DNA of 64,000 bases, taken from positions 310,001 to 374,000 of the forward strand of contig JAGPYM010000004.1 of NCBI GenBank assembly GCA_020736575.1, read 5' to 3'. The notes below the pieces were generated by a model. That model was not told the DNA's origin and searched no databases. It saw nothing but the letters and a program-made list of their open reading frames with translations. Within the stretch, counting starts at the first letter, position 1, and each line of letters begins with the position of its first letter. Source of the DNA: Thelonectria olida (lineage: Eukaryota; Ascomycota; Sordariomycetes; Hypocreales; Nectriaceae). This document shows, piece by piece, positions 1 to 11,857 of this stretch. The translations under genes and the position numbers were made by a program.

Positions 1-2825
1 GCCCACCGGTGTCACACCCGTCTGGCCCTGAAGATCCACCCAGTCGTTGGGCATCACAAACCCTCCTTGTTGGTCTGTTGTTAATGTCGTTGGAAGAGTG
101 AATCTGCTCGTATCAGCAAAGAACCCCTGCGTAGTTCCATCGAGAGGACCAGGGTTCATTAGAGTCTGGTTTGGCGAAATCGGGCTGGCTTGGAAAGAAT
201 TGTGTCCTGATCCGTTCATCTGCCCGGGAGCCAAATGCATCCGCTGGTCAGAGCCCGCGCCACTTGAATTTGGCGTTGGCCGGTTGGACTGCGCGCCATC
301 TGGTGACCCGGATGTGTCTTGGCTTTCTGCGTTATCCCCGAAGCCGGATAACGCTCCAGTCGGTGACCCGTTCTTGTCATACGTGTGTCCCGAACTAGGC
401 GTGAGGATGGGCAGTTGTTGATTAGGTGGTATCCATCCCGGGCCTCCAAAGCTGCCTGTTGTGTTCGCGTTGTGCGTGCCTTGTGCACCGCCACTTGGCT
501 CGACAATGTCGGGGGCTGTGGCGGCATTGCCGTCGTCTCCGGCCATCTTCATAAAATGACATTCGTTGCGATATGCTAAAATGCCTTGCACGCCTTCGGG
601 GTTGTCGCATACCTTCGAATTGATCTTGCCTGATGATCCAGGCTATTTTATATGTCAGAGGCTAAACAGAGCACAACAGTAGAGGCGTATCATAACTTAC
701 ACTATCAGTGCTGCGAGGAAACGCAGCCTTGAGCTTCGGAATCCGCAATGCGAGTGCTTCCAAATCCACATCCAACTGAACCAGGAATGACTCGGTCAGA
801 GGGTTCCTTCGCTTTAGCGCATTCATCGCCGAGAGGAGGAACCGCAAAGAGTCTGCCGTTTGACTGTCGTCCGGTCGACTTTTGAGGTATTGGACAAATA
901 CTCGCGCCGAAACGTACAAGCAGAAGGAAATGAATGGGTTGACCTATGCTTATTAGTCAAGTTCAACAAATCTTGAAGGAGCGTGGTTCATACAGTCGAA
1001 AGATCCATGTGGGAAATCATTCTCATCATGCTGGCAATCTCATTGGCCGCGGTAATGCATCGGACCTTGCTCTCCGCGCTGACTGACGCGGGCAGCTTGT
1101 TCTTTTCCGCCTTGAAAATGGCGGCTTGATGAAGGCAGATGGTTGAAGTGTGGATACTCATGTTGGTAAAGACAATGTTGGGGCTCGACAATCCCTGGGG
1201 GAGCTTCAGGTGAGCAGGTAGACATAGAGAGGTGTTGAGAAGGATATTGTCCATTTGTCGGTGGCGCTTCCAGAAGGGTCCGTTCAAATCGTGATCAAGG
1301 TCGTCGGCATCTGGTCGATGCAAATGTACCAGATTTCGACCAAACAGACAGGCCATAAGCACAATGCCACCATAGGAAGACAGCTTAGCGGCACCAGTCG
1401 GGCTTGTGCACTCATTGAGAGACTGCGTCGTCTCTGGTCGGCTCATTTCGTACGCCTCTTCGGAGGAGGGGAGATTCGTCATAATGTCGCGCTCATCAAT
1501 CGTCATGGGCCAGCCAGTGCCGATACTGGCATATCGATCTTGGCAAAAAGCCATCCAGAAGGTACGACGACGCTCTTCACGCTCAGTCCAATCCTTTGGT
1601 GGTGCAAGACACTGCTTCACGTCCAGACCCTGACCGTCTAATCGATGCAGACCAGTCCTACCACAGTTAGTTCAATGCGTTCTGCGTCATGCGGGGTTCA
1701 GGCATATACATTTGCGCCAAGCGAATGGCCGAGCCAGTGTTGACCCAGGCTCTGGGGAAGTACATCATCTTCATCTCATATGAGGACAAGAGGATATGTG
1801 TTTGGCAGTGGGCTACCGAGATCATGTGCTCCCCGTAGCCCTTGATGTAATCGGCTTCGACATACTTTCGCGCCCTGCGATAAAACAGATCCTTGAGATC
1901 TGCATACTTGTCTGTGATGGTACACGCCAAAGTCCACATGGCATATCTCAGACATACAGGCGGTCTTTGGTTTGGCGCCCTGTGGAGCGAGTTAGCACAC
2001 GGCCACACTTGGGCGGTTTGACAGGATCGACATACAAACTCATGGCAGCTAAGTAGCGATACTTGTGAATCATGGGAACAGATGGGTGAACCTTGTCAAA
2101 GTAAATCTGATGAAGCTCATCAATAGTCTCCTGCGGAGGCAGAGGCTCTTCAAGTCCTAGGCCAATCATTTCCCAGGTAAAGTTTCCACCAGCATTATTC
2201 ATTCCCATGCCAAGACTGGCGTTGAAGTTGAAATCTTCGAGGTTGGCGTTTTGAGGCGATTCGCCGTTTAGTTGCCACCGGTCATCTCCCATCATGGTTA
2301 TGGGGGGTTCGGTATGCTCAGGTTGGGAGCGGATGTGGTCTGAGGATTGGGGTAGGTGGGCATTGCCATGGCACTGAGACCCTTGGGTTGGCTATTGTTG
2401 TTGTTGGCGTTATTGTTGGCGTTGGTGTTTGGAGGGTCTTGGGTTTTCAATAGTGTCTCGACTTGTTCTAGAAAAGGTATTTGTTTAGCGGGGGAATGGA
2501 TTTCGAGCTGGAAGTGAAGTTGCTCACTCAAGCGCTCCTCCAGAGCCTTGACGTAGCCACGCTTAGGACCACTCTTCCTCCGAATCTCATCATAGGCGCA
2601 AACATGTCCCAGACGTGAGCAGGTGCTGCAGCTCGGCCTCAGTCCATCGCACTTGAGCTTGCGCTTCCGGCAGATCATGCAAGCCAATCGCTTGGGTTTG
2701 GGAACGGTCGTGTTATCGTGAACAGGTTCTCGCGGAGGCTGCGCAGCATCGTCGCCATCAGTGTTGGGACTCCGATCCCTCTTCCTGCTCGCCGTGCCGG
2801 TGCCGTTCTCGGGCGAGCCCGTCAT
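1..2825 (-). CDS. Zn2Cys6 transcription factor (C-terminus beyond window)
   Basis: Fungal binuclear-cluster regulator, nuclear by family. Coding exons are 2825-2528, 2467-2036, 1979-1710, 1657-994, 943-701 and 642 to the edge; with one frame correction all joins keep phase and give 850 codons so far. The zinc cluster lies at residues 49-76 (C49, C52, C59, C66, C69, C76; spacing 2-6-6-2-6), after a basic stretch. A short coiled-coil-like linker and an Asn-rich segment follow, then a long middle homology region of the Fungal_trans type and a Gly/Ser/Pro-rich tail. The first intron is 60 nt, in frame and stop-free. The frame breaks at 2301-2307, where C_CCC_CCA is followed at once by TAA; one extra C, or a -1 shift, restores it. 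Unshifted, only a 155-residue DNA-binding fragment is made. The target genes cannot be read from the sequence and I do not assign a named orthologue. Confidence 0.9.
2301..2307 (-). other. C_CCC_CCA heptamer at the frame break, followed by TAA
   Basis: On the minus strand the zero frame reads AAC CCC CCA TAA. Slipping back one base on C_CCC_CCA makes the next codon ATA and enters the frame that encodes the rest of the transcription factor. It is either a homopolymer one base short (six C where seven are needed) or a -1 frameshift signal. Confidence 0.6.
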
Positions 2826-5068
2826 GGCGATAGACGATGAGCGTTTCGCGGGGTTTCGGCGTTGGAAAGCGTTGTGGTTGAGATTATCGTGTCAGGGCCG
2901 GCGGGGGGACCGGCGCGAAGGGTACAACAATTTGCAGGCGGCCAGGGCGCGAGAGACAGCACAGGGACGATCCGATCCTTCCGGAAGAAAGCGACGACGG
3001 CGTAACGGGTTCGGACAGTTGTAGACGGTAGTATCCGATTGGAAGCAGAGAAGACGCGGAACGGCCGTACGGTAGTTGGTCAAAGTAGCAATGACAAGTT
3101 TCACGGGGAGCTGGTTGAAACGGAGGCGGATTATTATCGAGGGGTGGAAGTGAGAAGTGGGATTGTGGATTGTTGGTCGGGGGTGGATGTTGGTGGTTTG
3201 TAAGAGACTGGAGACTTGGGGAAGGAGGGACGGAAGCGAGAGCGCTTGCCGTCAATGCAACGAGAACAAGCAAGACACGGGGAGTGGGAGAGAAGAAACG
3301 CGCTTTGGTCGGTGAGTGGTCTCCAGTTCCCAGGCTCAAGTTCAAGGCTCGAGCAGAGCTGGAAAAAGGATTTGATCGGGTGGATTCCTTATTGGGAGGG
3401 GGGGGAGGGACAGAAGGCACGTATCATCAACTGAAGGCCTGAGAGAAGCCGCGATGCGCTGGCTGCCTGGCGCCCATATCCTTGACCCAACAGGGAAACA
3501 GCGGGAGTGGAGGGGACAGTGCCCGCAGCAGGCGCGCTGTTATCAGTGCTCTCTGAGACCCGACACTAACTTACAAGAGCCGACTTTTTTGCATTATTAA
3601 TCCTCCAGTTGAAGTGAAGGCGAGCCAGAGGAAGTGTCGTTCAGCCGTGGCTCCCACTGGACGCCTTTCTTCACAGCCTTCCCGTCGTGCCGCTGCATGG
3701 GCGGCCGCCCTCATGTCCCGCCGATGACGACACCTAAGGTAAGTAGCTGAAGCTTGTAACTTATTAATTAGCCTTCTGTTGCTTGCACTGCCTCGCGTCG
3801 AGTTGAACCCTCAACAGAGGCCATGATCCCACACAATACAATAATCAGATTGACGTCCTCCAGGCCGTCATGTTCTGCGCGTTTTACTCTAAAACACGCC
3901 ATCTTCCTCTGCGACGCGACGCAATCAGTCAGTTGCCTGCCTTGTTAATTAGGCTGCCTAACTGCCGTCAGCCCTACTGCCTTGCAAGGAGCTCGTGCTC
4001 GTGCTCGTGCTTGTGCGTCGTCACTAGAGACAGGAGGACCCCCGCGATATTCGTACACCGGCAGTCTGAAGTCCGCGGAAACGAACCAACACAATGCTTG
4101 TCTCCAACTCCGAATCCATTGATCAGGAACAGGAACAGGAACAGTCATACCGACATTTTGTCTCCATCCAGTTTCGACGACAGACGTGAGTATGTGCGGA
4201 TACGCAGCGCAGCTATCTACCCGGCTCACCCATTACTTTTACGAAGTTGGTTTCCCTCTTGGTGCTACCCCAGACCGGATGTCCAACACTGCCAGACAAT
4301 ACAACAACCTCAAAGTTCTACACCTTCTTCTAAAATCTACTGCGAATAAATTCTCATCAAGATGATGCTGTGACAGCATTGGCCTCAACCAAGTATTGAA
4401 CCTGACTACCCGTGTGCCCGCATCTTCCTAAATTTAGACACCTAGTCCATCAAATTGCACCTCCCCCGCCTTTACCGCTGTTCCAGTGACACAACTTCAC
4501 AAGAGCTTTACAGTCTCAACATTCATCAAACATGATGAGGGAAAACTATATCAGCCTTGCTCGCTCAATTCCGAAAAAAACAAAACAAAAAACTACATCT
4601 CATTTCTTTCTCGGCAACCATTTTTAGACAAGCCACTTTCCAGAAACCCAACAGCCCGAATAACATGAGGCATACGTGGACTACGCACGACTCCATTTTC
4701 TCGTATATCTCGGGTTGAGAAAAATCGTTCATATGTAGTTGCAACTGTGTCAGTAACCCCCCCAACCTCCCCATCACACCCCAAGTGCCCAGCCCCCCTC
4801 TCCGGTGCCGCGTTCTCCCGTCTGACTCTGGCGCTACCCTGGAAGGAAGGGTCTGGCCTCGACTGAATACTACCCTCCTTCACCATAATTCAATGGGGGG
4901 AGCTCATCTGTACCGCCTCCATCTACCTCTCACATGATGGAGAATGTGGCCGTTTAGATCCCTCTAGGTTCCCGGCTTTTCGGTCAGGCGCATTGCTCCT
5001 GTTTGCACACCGACAGCCATATTTACTTATCCAGTTTTTCTTGGCCATGTTCACGCCGATCGACAAAA
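2826..5068. other. Intergenic: leader and promoter of the Zn2Cys6 gene, 3' flank of tex1
   Basis: No supported gene. Open frames here lack an ATG or show no family resemblance. Two short hexamer microsatellites are visible: a GCTCGT run at 3991-4014 (three exact units plus degenerate ones) and three AGGAAC units at 4125-4142. The length fits a long upstream region for a regulatory gene. The part near 4500-5068 is probably the tex1 3' UTR. Confidence 0.6.
3991..4142. repeat. Two short hexanucleotide microsatellites
   Basis: GCTCGT units occupy 3991-4014 (three exact, then GCTTGT and decay). AGGAAC occurs three times at 4125-4142. The DNA between them is not repetitive. Confidence 0.8.
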
Positions 5069-6379
5069 CTACTTCCTGTCAACGTCTACTCCCACAATGC
5101 GGAGGACACCAAGGTCGCTATAAGCCAGGCAATATCGCGTGGGAGCCCAAGCTACCACTGGGCACGACCCTGCCGTCTTGAACGTGTGCACGTGTTCGCC
5201 CGTCTCAGCGTGTGAGATTTCGAGGCCGGATCCTATTACACACTTGGTTAGAAAAAGGGGCATTTGAACAACGGCATAGGAAGAGCGACTTACCCTCATC
5301 ACTGCCTCCTACTACGTAGCTGCCGTCAAACGTGAAACCTGGTAAAGAAGTGGTCAGCTAACCGCCGGTGCCAGCACTGCCGTGAGATGAATAACGCACT
5401 CAGGCTCCTCACTGGCCCAACCATCCTGGTAATCGTCCTCTGGCAGATCCAGTCCGTCGTATCCCACAGCGCAATGATGGAGTCTGATCCGCCGGTGGCC
5501 AGATATCGTCCAGTCGGCTGCAGTTCCGCCGTCAGGCACGAAGACGTGTGCCCGTTCAACATAAACTCCTTGGGCTCGCCACCAAACGAGTTATGCAAGA
5601 TGGGCTCTAACTCCGGGTACGACAGGATTCGGATACGGCCCTCGGCTGTCGTCACAAAGACCTTGTTTCCGCTCCAGCAGAACGCAATCTGGTTCGTTTG
5701 AAAGGACTGCTGGTGGGAACTGATGGGCGTAGGCTGCGTTGGCGATAGAATGAAGACGGTATCGGCCTTGTCTTAATGGTCAGCGCGTTGCTCCGTCGTG
5801 TCAACTTCATCCACAGACCTTATTTCCGACCAGCAGTGATTTCCCATCCGGCGCCCAGACAAGAGTGAATGCCTCTCCTAGCCCCTTGACCTCGTTGAAG
5901 CAATCCTTTGTGCGCACATCCCAGAACTTGACTACTCCATCGCTGCTCACACTGCACAGCTCGGCGTCTTTGGTCGGGTTAAAGGCAACCTTTTCGATAG
6001 AAGCGGTGTGGCCCTTAAGCTCCGTGGAGAACTTGATGTGAGGTTTCTCAGGGTTCCCTAGAAAGTCAGTAATTTGCTCCTTGACAACAGGGTGCTGTAC
6101 CACACTCACAAACTCGGAGAACTCGTTCTGCTGAACCTGTCGCCACGAGAGTTCCTAAAGGATTCCAGGCGATAGTTCGGAGGCTTTCGGAATTCGTTAG
6201 CAATTAGCCTGCAAGAGCAGATTTGAGGCCATGGCCCATCTTGAACCGCCGACTAACCTGTTGGGGTTTGCTCCTCTGGAGGTGTTGGGGTCACTATATG
6301 GCTGGCTCCGCAGGTTTGTAAAATAGTCGGAGAACCTCTCCTTGGACAGGCTCTGTCTGGCTCGTAGCACTGGAGGCAT
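5069..6379 (-). CDS. tex1: THO complex subunit 3 (Tex1/THOC3), WD40 protein
   Basis: WD40 beta-propeller subunit of the THO/TREX complex, which couples transcription elongation to mRNP packaging and nuclear export. Exons are 6379-6258, 6183-6110, 6057-5819, 5766-5400, 5338-5294 and 5232-5069, giving 336 residues, the usual size. Repeats are recognisable by GH and WD pairs, for example the segment ending VKFWDV and the one ending IALWDT. The N-terminus (MPPVLRARQSLSKERF, residues 1-16) matches the family start; an upstream in-frame Met at 6397 is less likely. Introns of 74, 52, 52, 61 and 61 nt are GT..AG, and one 45-nt exon is present. Another WD40 family is unlikely because the whole blade order follows THOC3. 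Confidence 0.93.
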
Positions 6380-7514
6380 TTTATCTGGTTCAAACACTCG
6401 CCGTGGTTACAATGGGGAATCTGAAAGCCAGGGCAGAGAACGTGGATCAGCTCCTCTGGTGGACAACTTGAAGTCTGAAGACACTAGTGCCACGATAGAG
6501 TGCACAAACATGAACTGATGACGGCTTTGTCGTATTGCAAATGACAGCAATATTCTCGGCTGCCACAGGTGGAGTGGTCGCCTGCTTCGAAGATGCTAGG
6601 TGAGGAAGAAGCTTGCTATGAATGGTAGAAGCTGAGGTGACATCGGGCTGGGAATTGCACAAAGACAACCGGCCGTGCCCCCCTCAAAGGCTTCTAAATA
6701 AGGCCGAGCCCCACATGGCTGATCACCTCGACAAGGCCAAGATTTAACTATTCTTTGTTCAACGCCAGAGCTATGGTCCGTTTCCCATGGCAACATGTTT
6801 TGATTGTTGACATGGACCTTGAGGATGGTCACGATTCGAGTCAAGGGGAAACCTTCAAGTTGGGCCTCGGAAGAACCGCAGAGGAAGTCATCTTCGTGAA
6901 ATGTAGAATGTTCATGCCCTTGACCTTTCCGTAATCCGATCATGGATGGTATATGTACAATTTTTAACAACCCCTTCCTAAGACCGTGGTCTTGAAGCTG
7001 AGCCAATTACCATCACCCCGCTGCCCATCACCAACTGAAGCACAGCTTCAAACAACAACACCTTGATCTCATATCACCGGCCCATGGCCCTCCATTACTT
7101 CCGACCTATGTCTCAGAAGGGGCTGCCTGCGCAGCCAACTCCACCTCCCTCCCATGCCAAGCAAGCCCAATACCCGCTTCGCCCATAAACTCCAATGCGC
7201 CTGTGCGAAACAACCACCATGGTCGGAAAATGCAAAATAACCAGACAACAGCATGCGCAAAAACAAGAAAATCCACCAGTGGGGCGACGGATGTGCGAAA
7301 CCAGCCAAAACGAGAGCGACAGACACTGTGCTCAAGGCCGGTTCATTGTTGATGAATGCGAATGTTTCGTGGGATCCGAGATGGAGGATCAAGTGGGCAT
7401 GGAGAATGAATTAATGTCGTAGAGCAGAGGCGGTATTTCAATCATCCAACCGCCAAACTTTTATCCAGACCTCTCGAGGTTTCGTGTCATAAAATGAGGA
7501 ACGAGTTAGGACGT
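6380..7514. other. Intergenic: tex1 promoter side and 3' flank of the cyclin B gene
   Basis: About 1.1 kb between two minus-strand genes. Several frames of 70-136 codons are open on both strands, but none has family resemblance or an intron pattern. I see no RNA gene or repeat. Confidence 0.6.
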
Positions 7515-9143
7515 TCATGATGATATTTGGTCCAGGCTCAACTGGACATCGACAACGTTGAAGATCTCAGCATGCTTCTTAGCCCACTGACGAGCCAGGA
7601 AAGAAGCTGTTGGATCAAGTTAGCACGTGTTACTAAAGTGTATGAAGTTGTTGTAACGTACCCTTCAAGAACTTCTTGCTCGCATACTTCTTGAAGAAGG
7701 CTTCGTGCACAACGGGTCGGGCGAGGTAGTCAACCATGAGCTGGGCGACAGGGTCAACCTCTTCTTCAGTGTAACCGGCATAGTAAGACAGAGTCTCATC
7801 CTGAACGCGAGTTAGTTCTATTCATGTCATGTTTCCATTGTCAACATACCCATGGACCACGGTCAAGCATCATGCGGGCAAGGTACATAGCAGCGGCGGC
7901 AATGTGGCTGGGGCGGTAAGCCATGAATCGATGGTCGAGGAGGCTAATCTCCATAAGATATTTGCCAATGGTTCGAGACTGGATGTCATAGTTGTCTGCC
8001 TTTGAGATACGACGAAGAAAGTTCATGGGGTTGGGGTAGCTCAGGTCGTAGTCGAGGGTGCTGAGGACAAATCGTTCGGCACTCAGAATCTCAGCCTCAG
8101 TGAATCCGTCATCTGCGATGCGCTTGAAGTTCTCCACGTGGGGCGACAGGACCTCCTCATACTTGGAAGCAATGAACATGGCAGTGATGCCAACGAGCTG
8201 GAGACGGTCGAGTTGAACAACCTTCTCGGAGAGGAATCGGTCGATGACGTTGACGGTAAGGAAAAGAGTCTCGGGGAGAAGGTGGAATCGGGTGTGCACT
8301 TCGACCAGCCAATCGATGAGGATGCCGCGAGTCTTCCACTCCAAGTCGTCCTGGTGGGCCATGTACTGTGGGTTGGGGATGGAGTTGCATTCAAGGTCGC
8401 GAAGGTACTCGAAGATCTCAGTGGCATATTCGGCAACCATCAAAGGGTCCTCGACGTCCTCGCTGTCGAGATCCTTGACTCCAGGAGGATACCTCTCGCC
8501 AAGGGCATTAACTTCGCCCTCGAGGACCTCGGGCTCAACCTGGGGTTCGACCTTGACGACCTCTTCCTCTTCCTCGGATTCGGCGCGGACGCGCTTGCTA
8601 GTCTCTGACGTGCGAGGTTCCTTTCGAAGAGGTTCGTTCTCGTTGGTGATGGCATTGTCCTTGGCAGCTGAGGCCTTTCGCTTCGGGGGGTGACCAATCG
8701 CGCCAGCGCCAGATCCGTTTCTCTTGGCTTCGGCCTTCTTAGCGGGCTCCTTGCCGGCTGAAGTGGCTCTCGTAGCACGGGCTGTGCTCTTTACGATGCC
8801 GGTTGGCTGGCTAGCCTTGAGTCCAGCCTTGCCCTTCTTTCCTTCACCATCGGTCTTTCCAAAGTTGCTGACATCTCCTAGGGCGGCGCGTTTTCGGGTA
8901 GCTGCAGCGGTGTTTGCTGTTGACTTCTTGGTCTGGATGGCTCCCTTGGAAGGCATGGCAAGCTCGTCGACGTTAAGAGCGGCAGCGGCCTTGGCTCGAG
9001 TCATACGCGTGGTACCGCTGTTCTCGTCGTTCTCATTGGAGACAACGCGAGCACGGGTTGGCCGACCCTAGAAGTGGCGTTAGAACAGTCGTCTTCACGT
9101 CAAACTCGCGTGAGCCGTGTCGAAGACAACTTACTGGAGGCAT
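7515..9143 (-). CDS. G2/mitotic cyclin B
   Basis: B-type cyclin, the activator of CDK1 for entry into mitosis. Exons are 9143-9135, 9067-7850, 7800-7662 and 7606-7515, giving 485 residues. The first coding exon holds only ATG-CCT-CCA before a GTAAGT donor; this start supplies the conserved basic N-terminus and is preferred over the internal Met at 9004. A destruction box RAALGDVSN lies at residues 63-71, so APC/C-driven degradation is expected. An acidic, Lys-rich linker precedes the cyclin box, which begins near the segment WKTRGILIDWLVEVH and is followed by a second cyclin fold. It is the orthologue type of Aspergillus NIMECyclinB. A divergent 1.5 kb region separates it from the uL2m gene. 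Confidence 0.95.
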
Positions 9144-9192
9144 TGTGAAGGTCTAGTGGTGTTTGTTGGATTGAATATTACCAGAAGCCTTG

Positions 9193-9318
9193 CTGTGAGT
9201 CGTTAGCCGACGCGTCGAGAAGATGTGCATGAACGAAGCCAAAGGATATAGAGCGGCTCAAGCAGTACCCATTAAGTCTGAGACAACTTGGAGCTAGAAG
9301 AGGAATTCGGGTACCTAC
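9193..9318 (-). other. Candidate 5' UTR intron of the cyclin B gene
   Basis: On the minus strand a GTAGGT donor at 9318 pairs with an acceptor at 9193 preceded by GGCTAACGACTCACAG, which contains a good branch site. The 126-nt segment lies about 50 nt upstream of the start codon. An ACGCGT (MCB-type) hexamer at 9210-9215 falls inside it; its role is unknown. Confidence 0.45.
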
Positions 9319-10380
9319 CTCTGGTTCCGTGATAGATAATGACCGACACAACACCGCGAGAGGAATGTTGTGGAAGAGGAAGTCGCGGGCTGGCTGGATG
9401 TGTTAGAGAAGGTGGGCCAGCACGGGTGAGATGAGACGAAGGATGTCAAAGAGAATGCGGGAAGAAGATGACTGAAATACCCCCGGTGCGGACCAGATGT
9501 TTATTATGATAAAGGTGAAAGGTTGTTGAGGGCGATGGGAGTGTTTTGAGGGAAGAAGAAGCAGGGCAAGGACGTGCGGGTGGACCACCGCAGGCGCGGC
9601 TGGGTACGTACCTTGTGTCGCGCGGCTCGCGAAGACGGTTGCTACAGGACTCAAGCGTGATGTCCCACCTAGGGCCAAGGGAGACGTGACAAGGTTCAGA
9701 CGTGTATCTGGAGAGACGCGAGCTGCAGCAATGAGGCGTTGCAGAAACGGCCGGGCGAGCGAATATGCGTGAGCTGCTGAGGTATGAAGGATCTTACTTC
9801 ACAACAAAGTACTGCAGGTGAATGTCTGGTGCCGCAGAAACAAAGATGAATGAGAGGGATGTGTGGACCAAGATGAAGAGAATCAACAGAGAGAGTTGAA
9901 GATTGATGGACTCGGACTAAATGTGGTGGAGGGGCGGCTGGGTGATGAAATGTGGATGTGCGATGGACAGACGCGATGGTGATGCCGGCCCTGATTTGGA
10001 GAGCCCAAAGTGGACGGGAACGGCGCGAGAGGAAAGAAAAAGGTACGTACCGCCGGAAACGATCCACTATCAACAGTGTCAACAGTGGCAACGGCCAAGC
10101 AACGCACCTTCCATTGGCCCAGCCTTCGGGAGGCTCGTTGCGCGAGTCGCACAGGCCATGTGGCTCGACGCGCTCATGGCAAGGGTGCGCGCCACAGCCA
10201 GAACCCCACATAAACGCGCCGGGTCTGTGGCGGTGCGGCCCTTGTTGCGGCCCTTTGGAAGGCCCGGCGGAGTGATGACAGCAAAGACGTGCAGGTACCG
10301 GGAAAACGTTAACGAAGCTCCGAAGAAATTTCCACGCAAGTTCAACGTCGGACGTCGTCCATATCCAACCAGCACAACTG

Positions 10381-10450
10381 GTGAGTCCTGACGTCTGCCA
10401 GCGCCATTGCCAATCCTACGGCTCTCCGATACTGACTCAAAGTCTGTCAG
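10381..10450 (+). other. Candidate 5' UTR intron of the uL2m gene
   Basis: A GTGAGT donor at 10381 and an acceptor ending GTCTGTCAG at 10450 enclose 70 nt with an ACTGACTCA branch-like site. It lies 170 nt before the start codon. No transcript evidence is available. Confidence 0.45.
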
Positions 10451-10620
10451 TTGGAATTGGCGGTTTTGGAGAACCTTTGTTCGCCAATGCCCGCCGATTG
10501 ACTCCCGAAGAAGCCTCGAAACTCCAGCTCATCAGCTTGGCATTAATTCCTCCAACGAGTCAGCCCGTCCAATTCGGGCCTGTTAACCCGGCACTGGAGT
10601 CTGTCGTCAATTGAGTCAGA

Positions 10621-11857
10621 ATGATCCAGCCTCGTCTTCCGCTCGCCGCCGTGCGGCAGAGCCTTCTACGCCTTTCCCTCAACAGCTCGGTCTCTCGAAC
10701 TTATGCGACAGCTGCTCCTAGCTCTAGCGCCACCACGAGCGACTCAACATCTGCTCCCTCCGAGTCTGGGAACCGTAAATCGGCCATTCTACGAACATAC
10801 AAGCCTCGCACTCCCGGTGTGCGTCACTTGCGACGACCGATCAACGATCATCTCTGGAAGGGACGACCATTTCTCCCACTGACCTTTCCCAAAAAGGGAC
10901 ACTCCAAGGGTGGTCGAAATGTGTCTGGAAGAATCACTGTAAGACATCGTGGAGGTGGTGCTAAGAGAAGGATACGAACGGTCGACTTCATTCGCAACCG
11001 CCCTGGACCTCATCTGGTTGAACGCATCGAGTACGATCCTGGCCGAAGCGCCCACATCGCCTTCCTTACTGAGCGAGCCACTGGTCGCCATAGTTACATT
11101 CTTGCTGCCGAGGGCCTCAGAGCTGGTGATGTTGTTCATAGTTACCGAGCGGGTATTCCTCAGGATCTTCTCGACAGCATGGGTGGTATCATCGATCCCG
11201 GTATTCTCGCAGCCAAGACGGCCTTCCGTGGCAATTGCCTTCCCATGCACATGATTCCCGTTGGAACTACGGTTTTTGCCATCGGCTCAGCAGCTAAGCG
11301 AGGCGCTGTCTTCTGCCGTAGCGCTGGAACCTCTGGTGTTGTGGTTAATAAGAACGAGGAGACCAAAGACGACGGTACCAAGGTGATGACGGGCAAGTAC
11401 GTCGAAGTACGACTTCAGAGCGCCGAAGTTCGCCGAGTCAGCAAGGACGCCTGCGCAACCATTGGCGTGGCTAGCAACATCCATCACCACTATCGACAGC
11501 TGGGCAAGGCTGGTCGAAGTCGTTGGCTGAATATTCGACCTACCGTGCGTGGTGTGGCGATGAACAAGGGTACGTCAAGGACTGATATCGAAGTCGTGAA
11601 TCTGAGCCTATTTTAACTTGGCAATAGTCGACCATCCTCACGGTGGTGGTAGAGGTAAATCGAAGGGTAACCGTCACCCTGTCAGTCCTTGGGGTGTTCC
11701 TGTAAGTTTTGAAGATAACCCTGGTACTCGAGACACCTCTAACATATTCATGTAGACCAAGAGTGGTTACAAGACTCGACGCAAGCACAACGTCAACAAG
11801 TGGGTTGTTGTTCCCCGCCCTCGTAACCATGGCAAACGCCGCGATAAGTCGTCATAG
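10621..11857 (+). CDS. rml2: Mitochondrial large-subunit ribosomal protein uL2m
   Basis: Component of the mitochondrial 54S subunit at the peptidyl-transferase centre. Exons are 10621-11569, 11628-11701 and 11756-11857, giving 374 residues. The first 40 or so residues are rich in Arg, Ser and Ala with few acids, as in a mitochondrial presequence. The body matches bacterial L2: RNA-binding N-domain with the motif [20 protein letters not shown], then the C-terminal domain with RGVAMN followed after splicing by [10 protein letters not shown], which contains the conserved histidine loop, and a Lys/Arg-rich end. The cytosolic paralogue has no such presequence. Confidence 0.95.

Larger units (their letters stand above)
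9144..10620. other. Divergent promoter region between cyclin B and uL2m genes
   Basis: About 1.5 kb with no supported coding sequence. It should carry both promoters. Apart from the candidate 5' UTR introns listed separately, I see no repeat or RNA gene. Confidence 0.65.

Noticed and set aside
2340..2380. A 41-nt GT..AG segment that would also repair the transcription-factor frame
   Set aside because: It is too short for a usual fungal intron and has no CTAAC-like branch site. The C-run explanation keeps more sequence and gives a smoother protein.
3870..4349. 159-codon frame on the plus strand
   Set aside because: Arg/Ser/Cys-rich shadow composition over a microsatellite; no domain and no introns.
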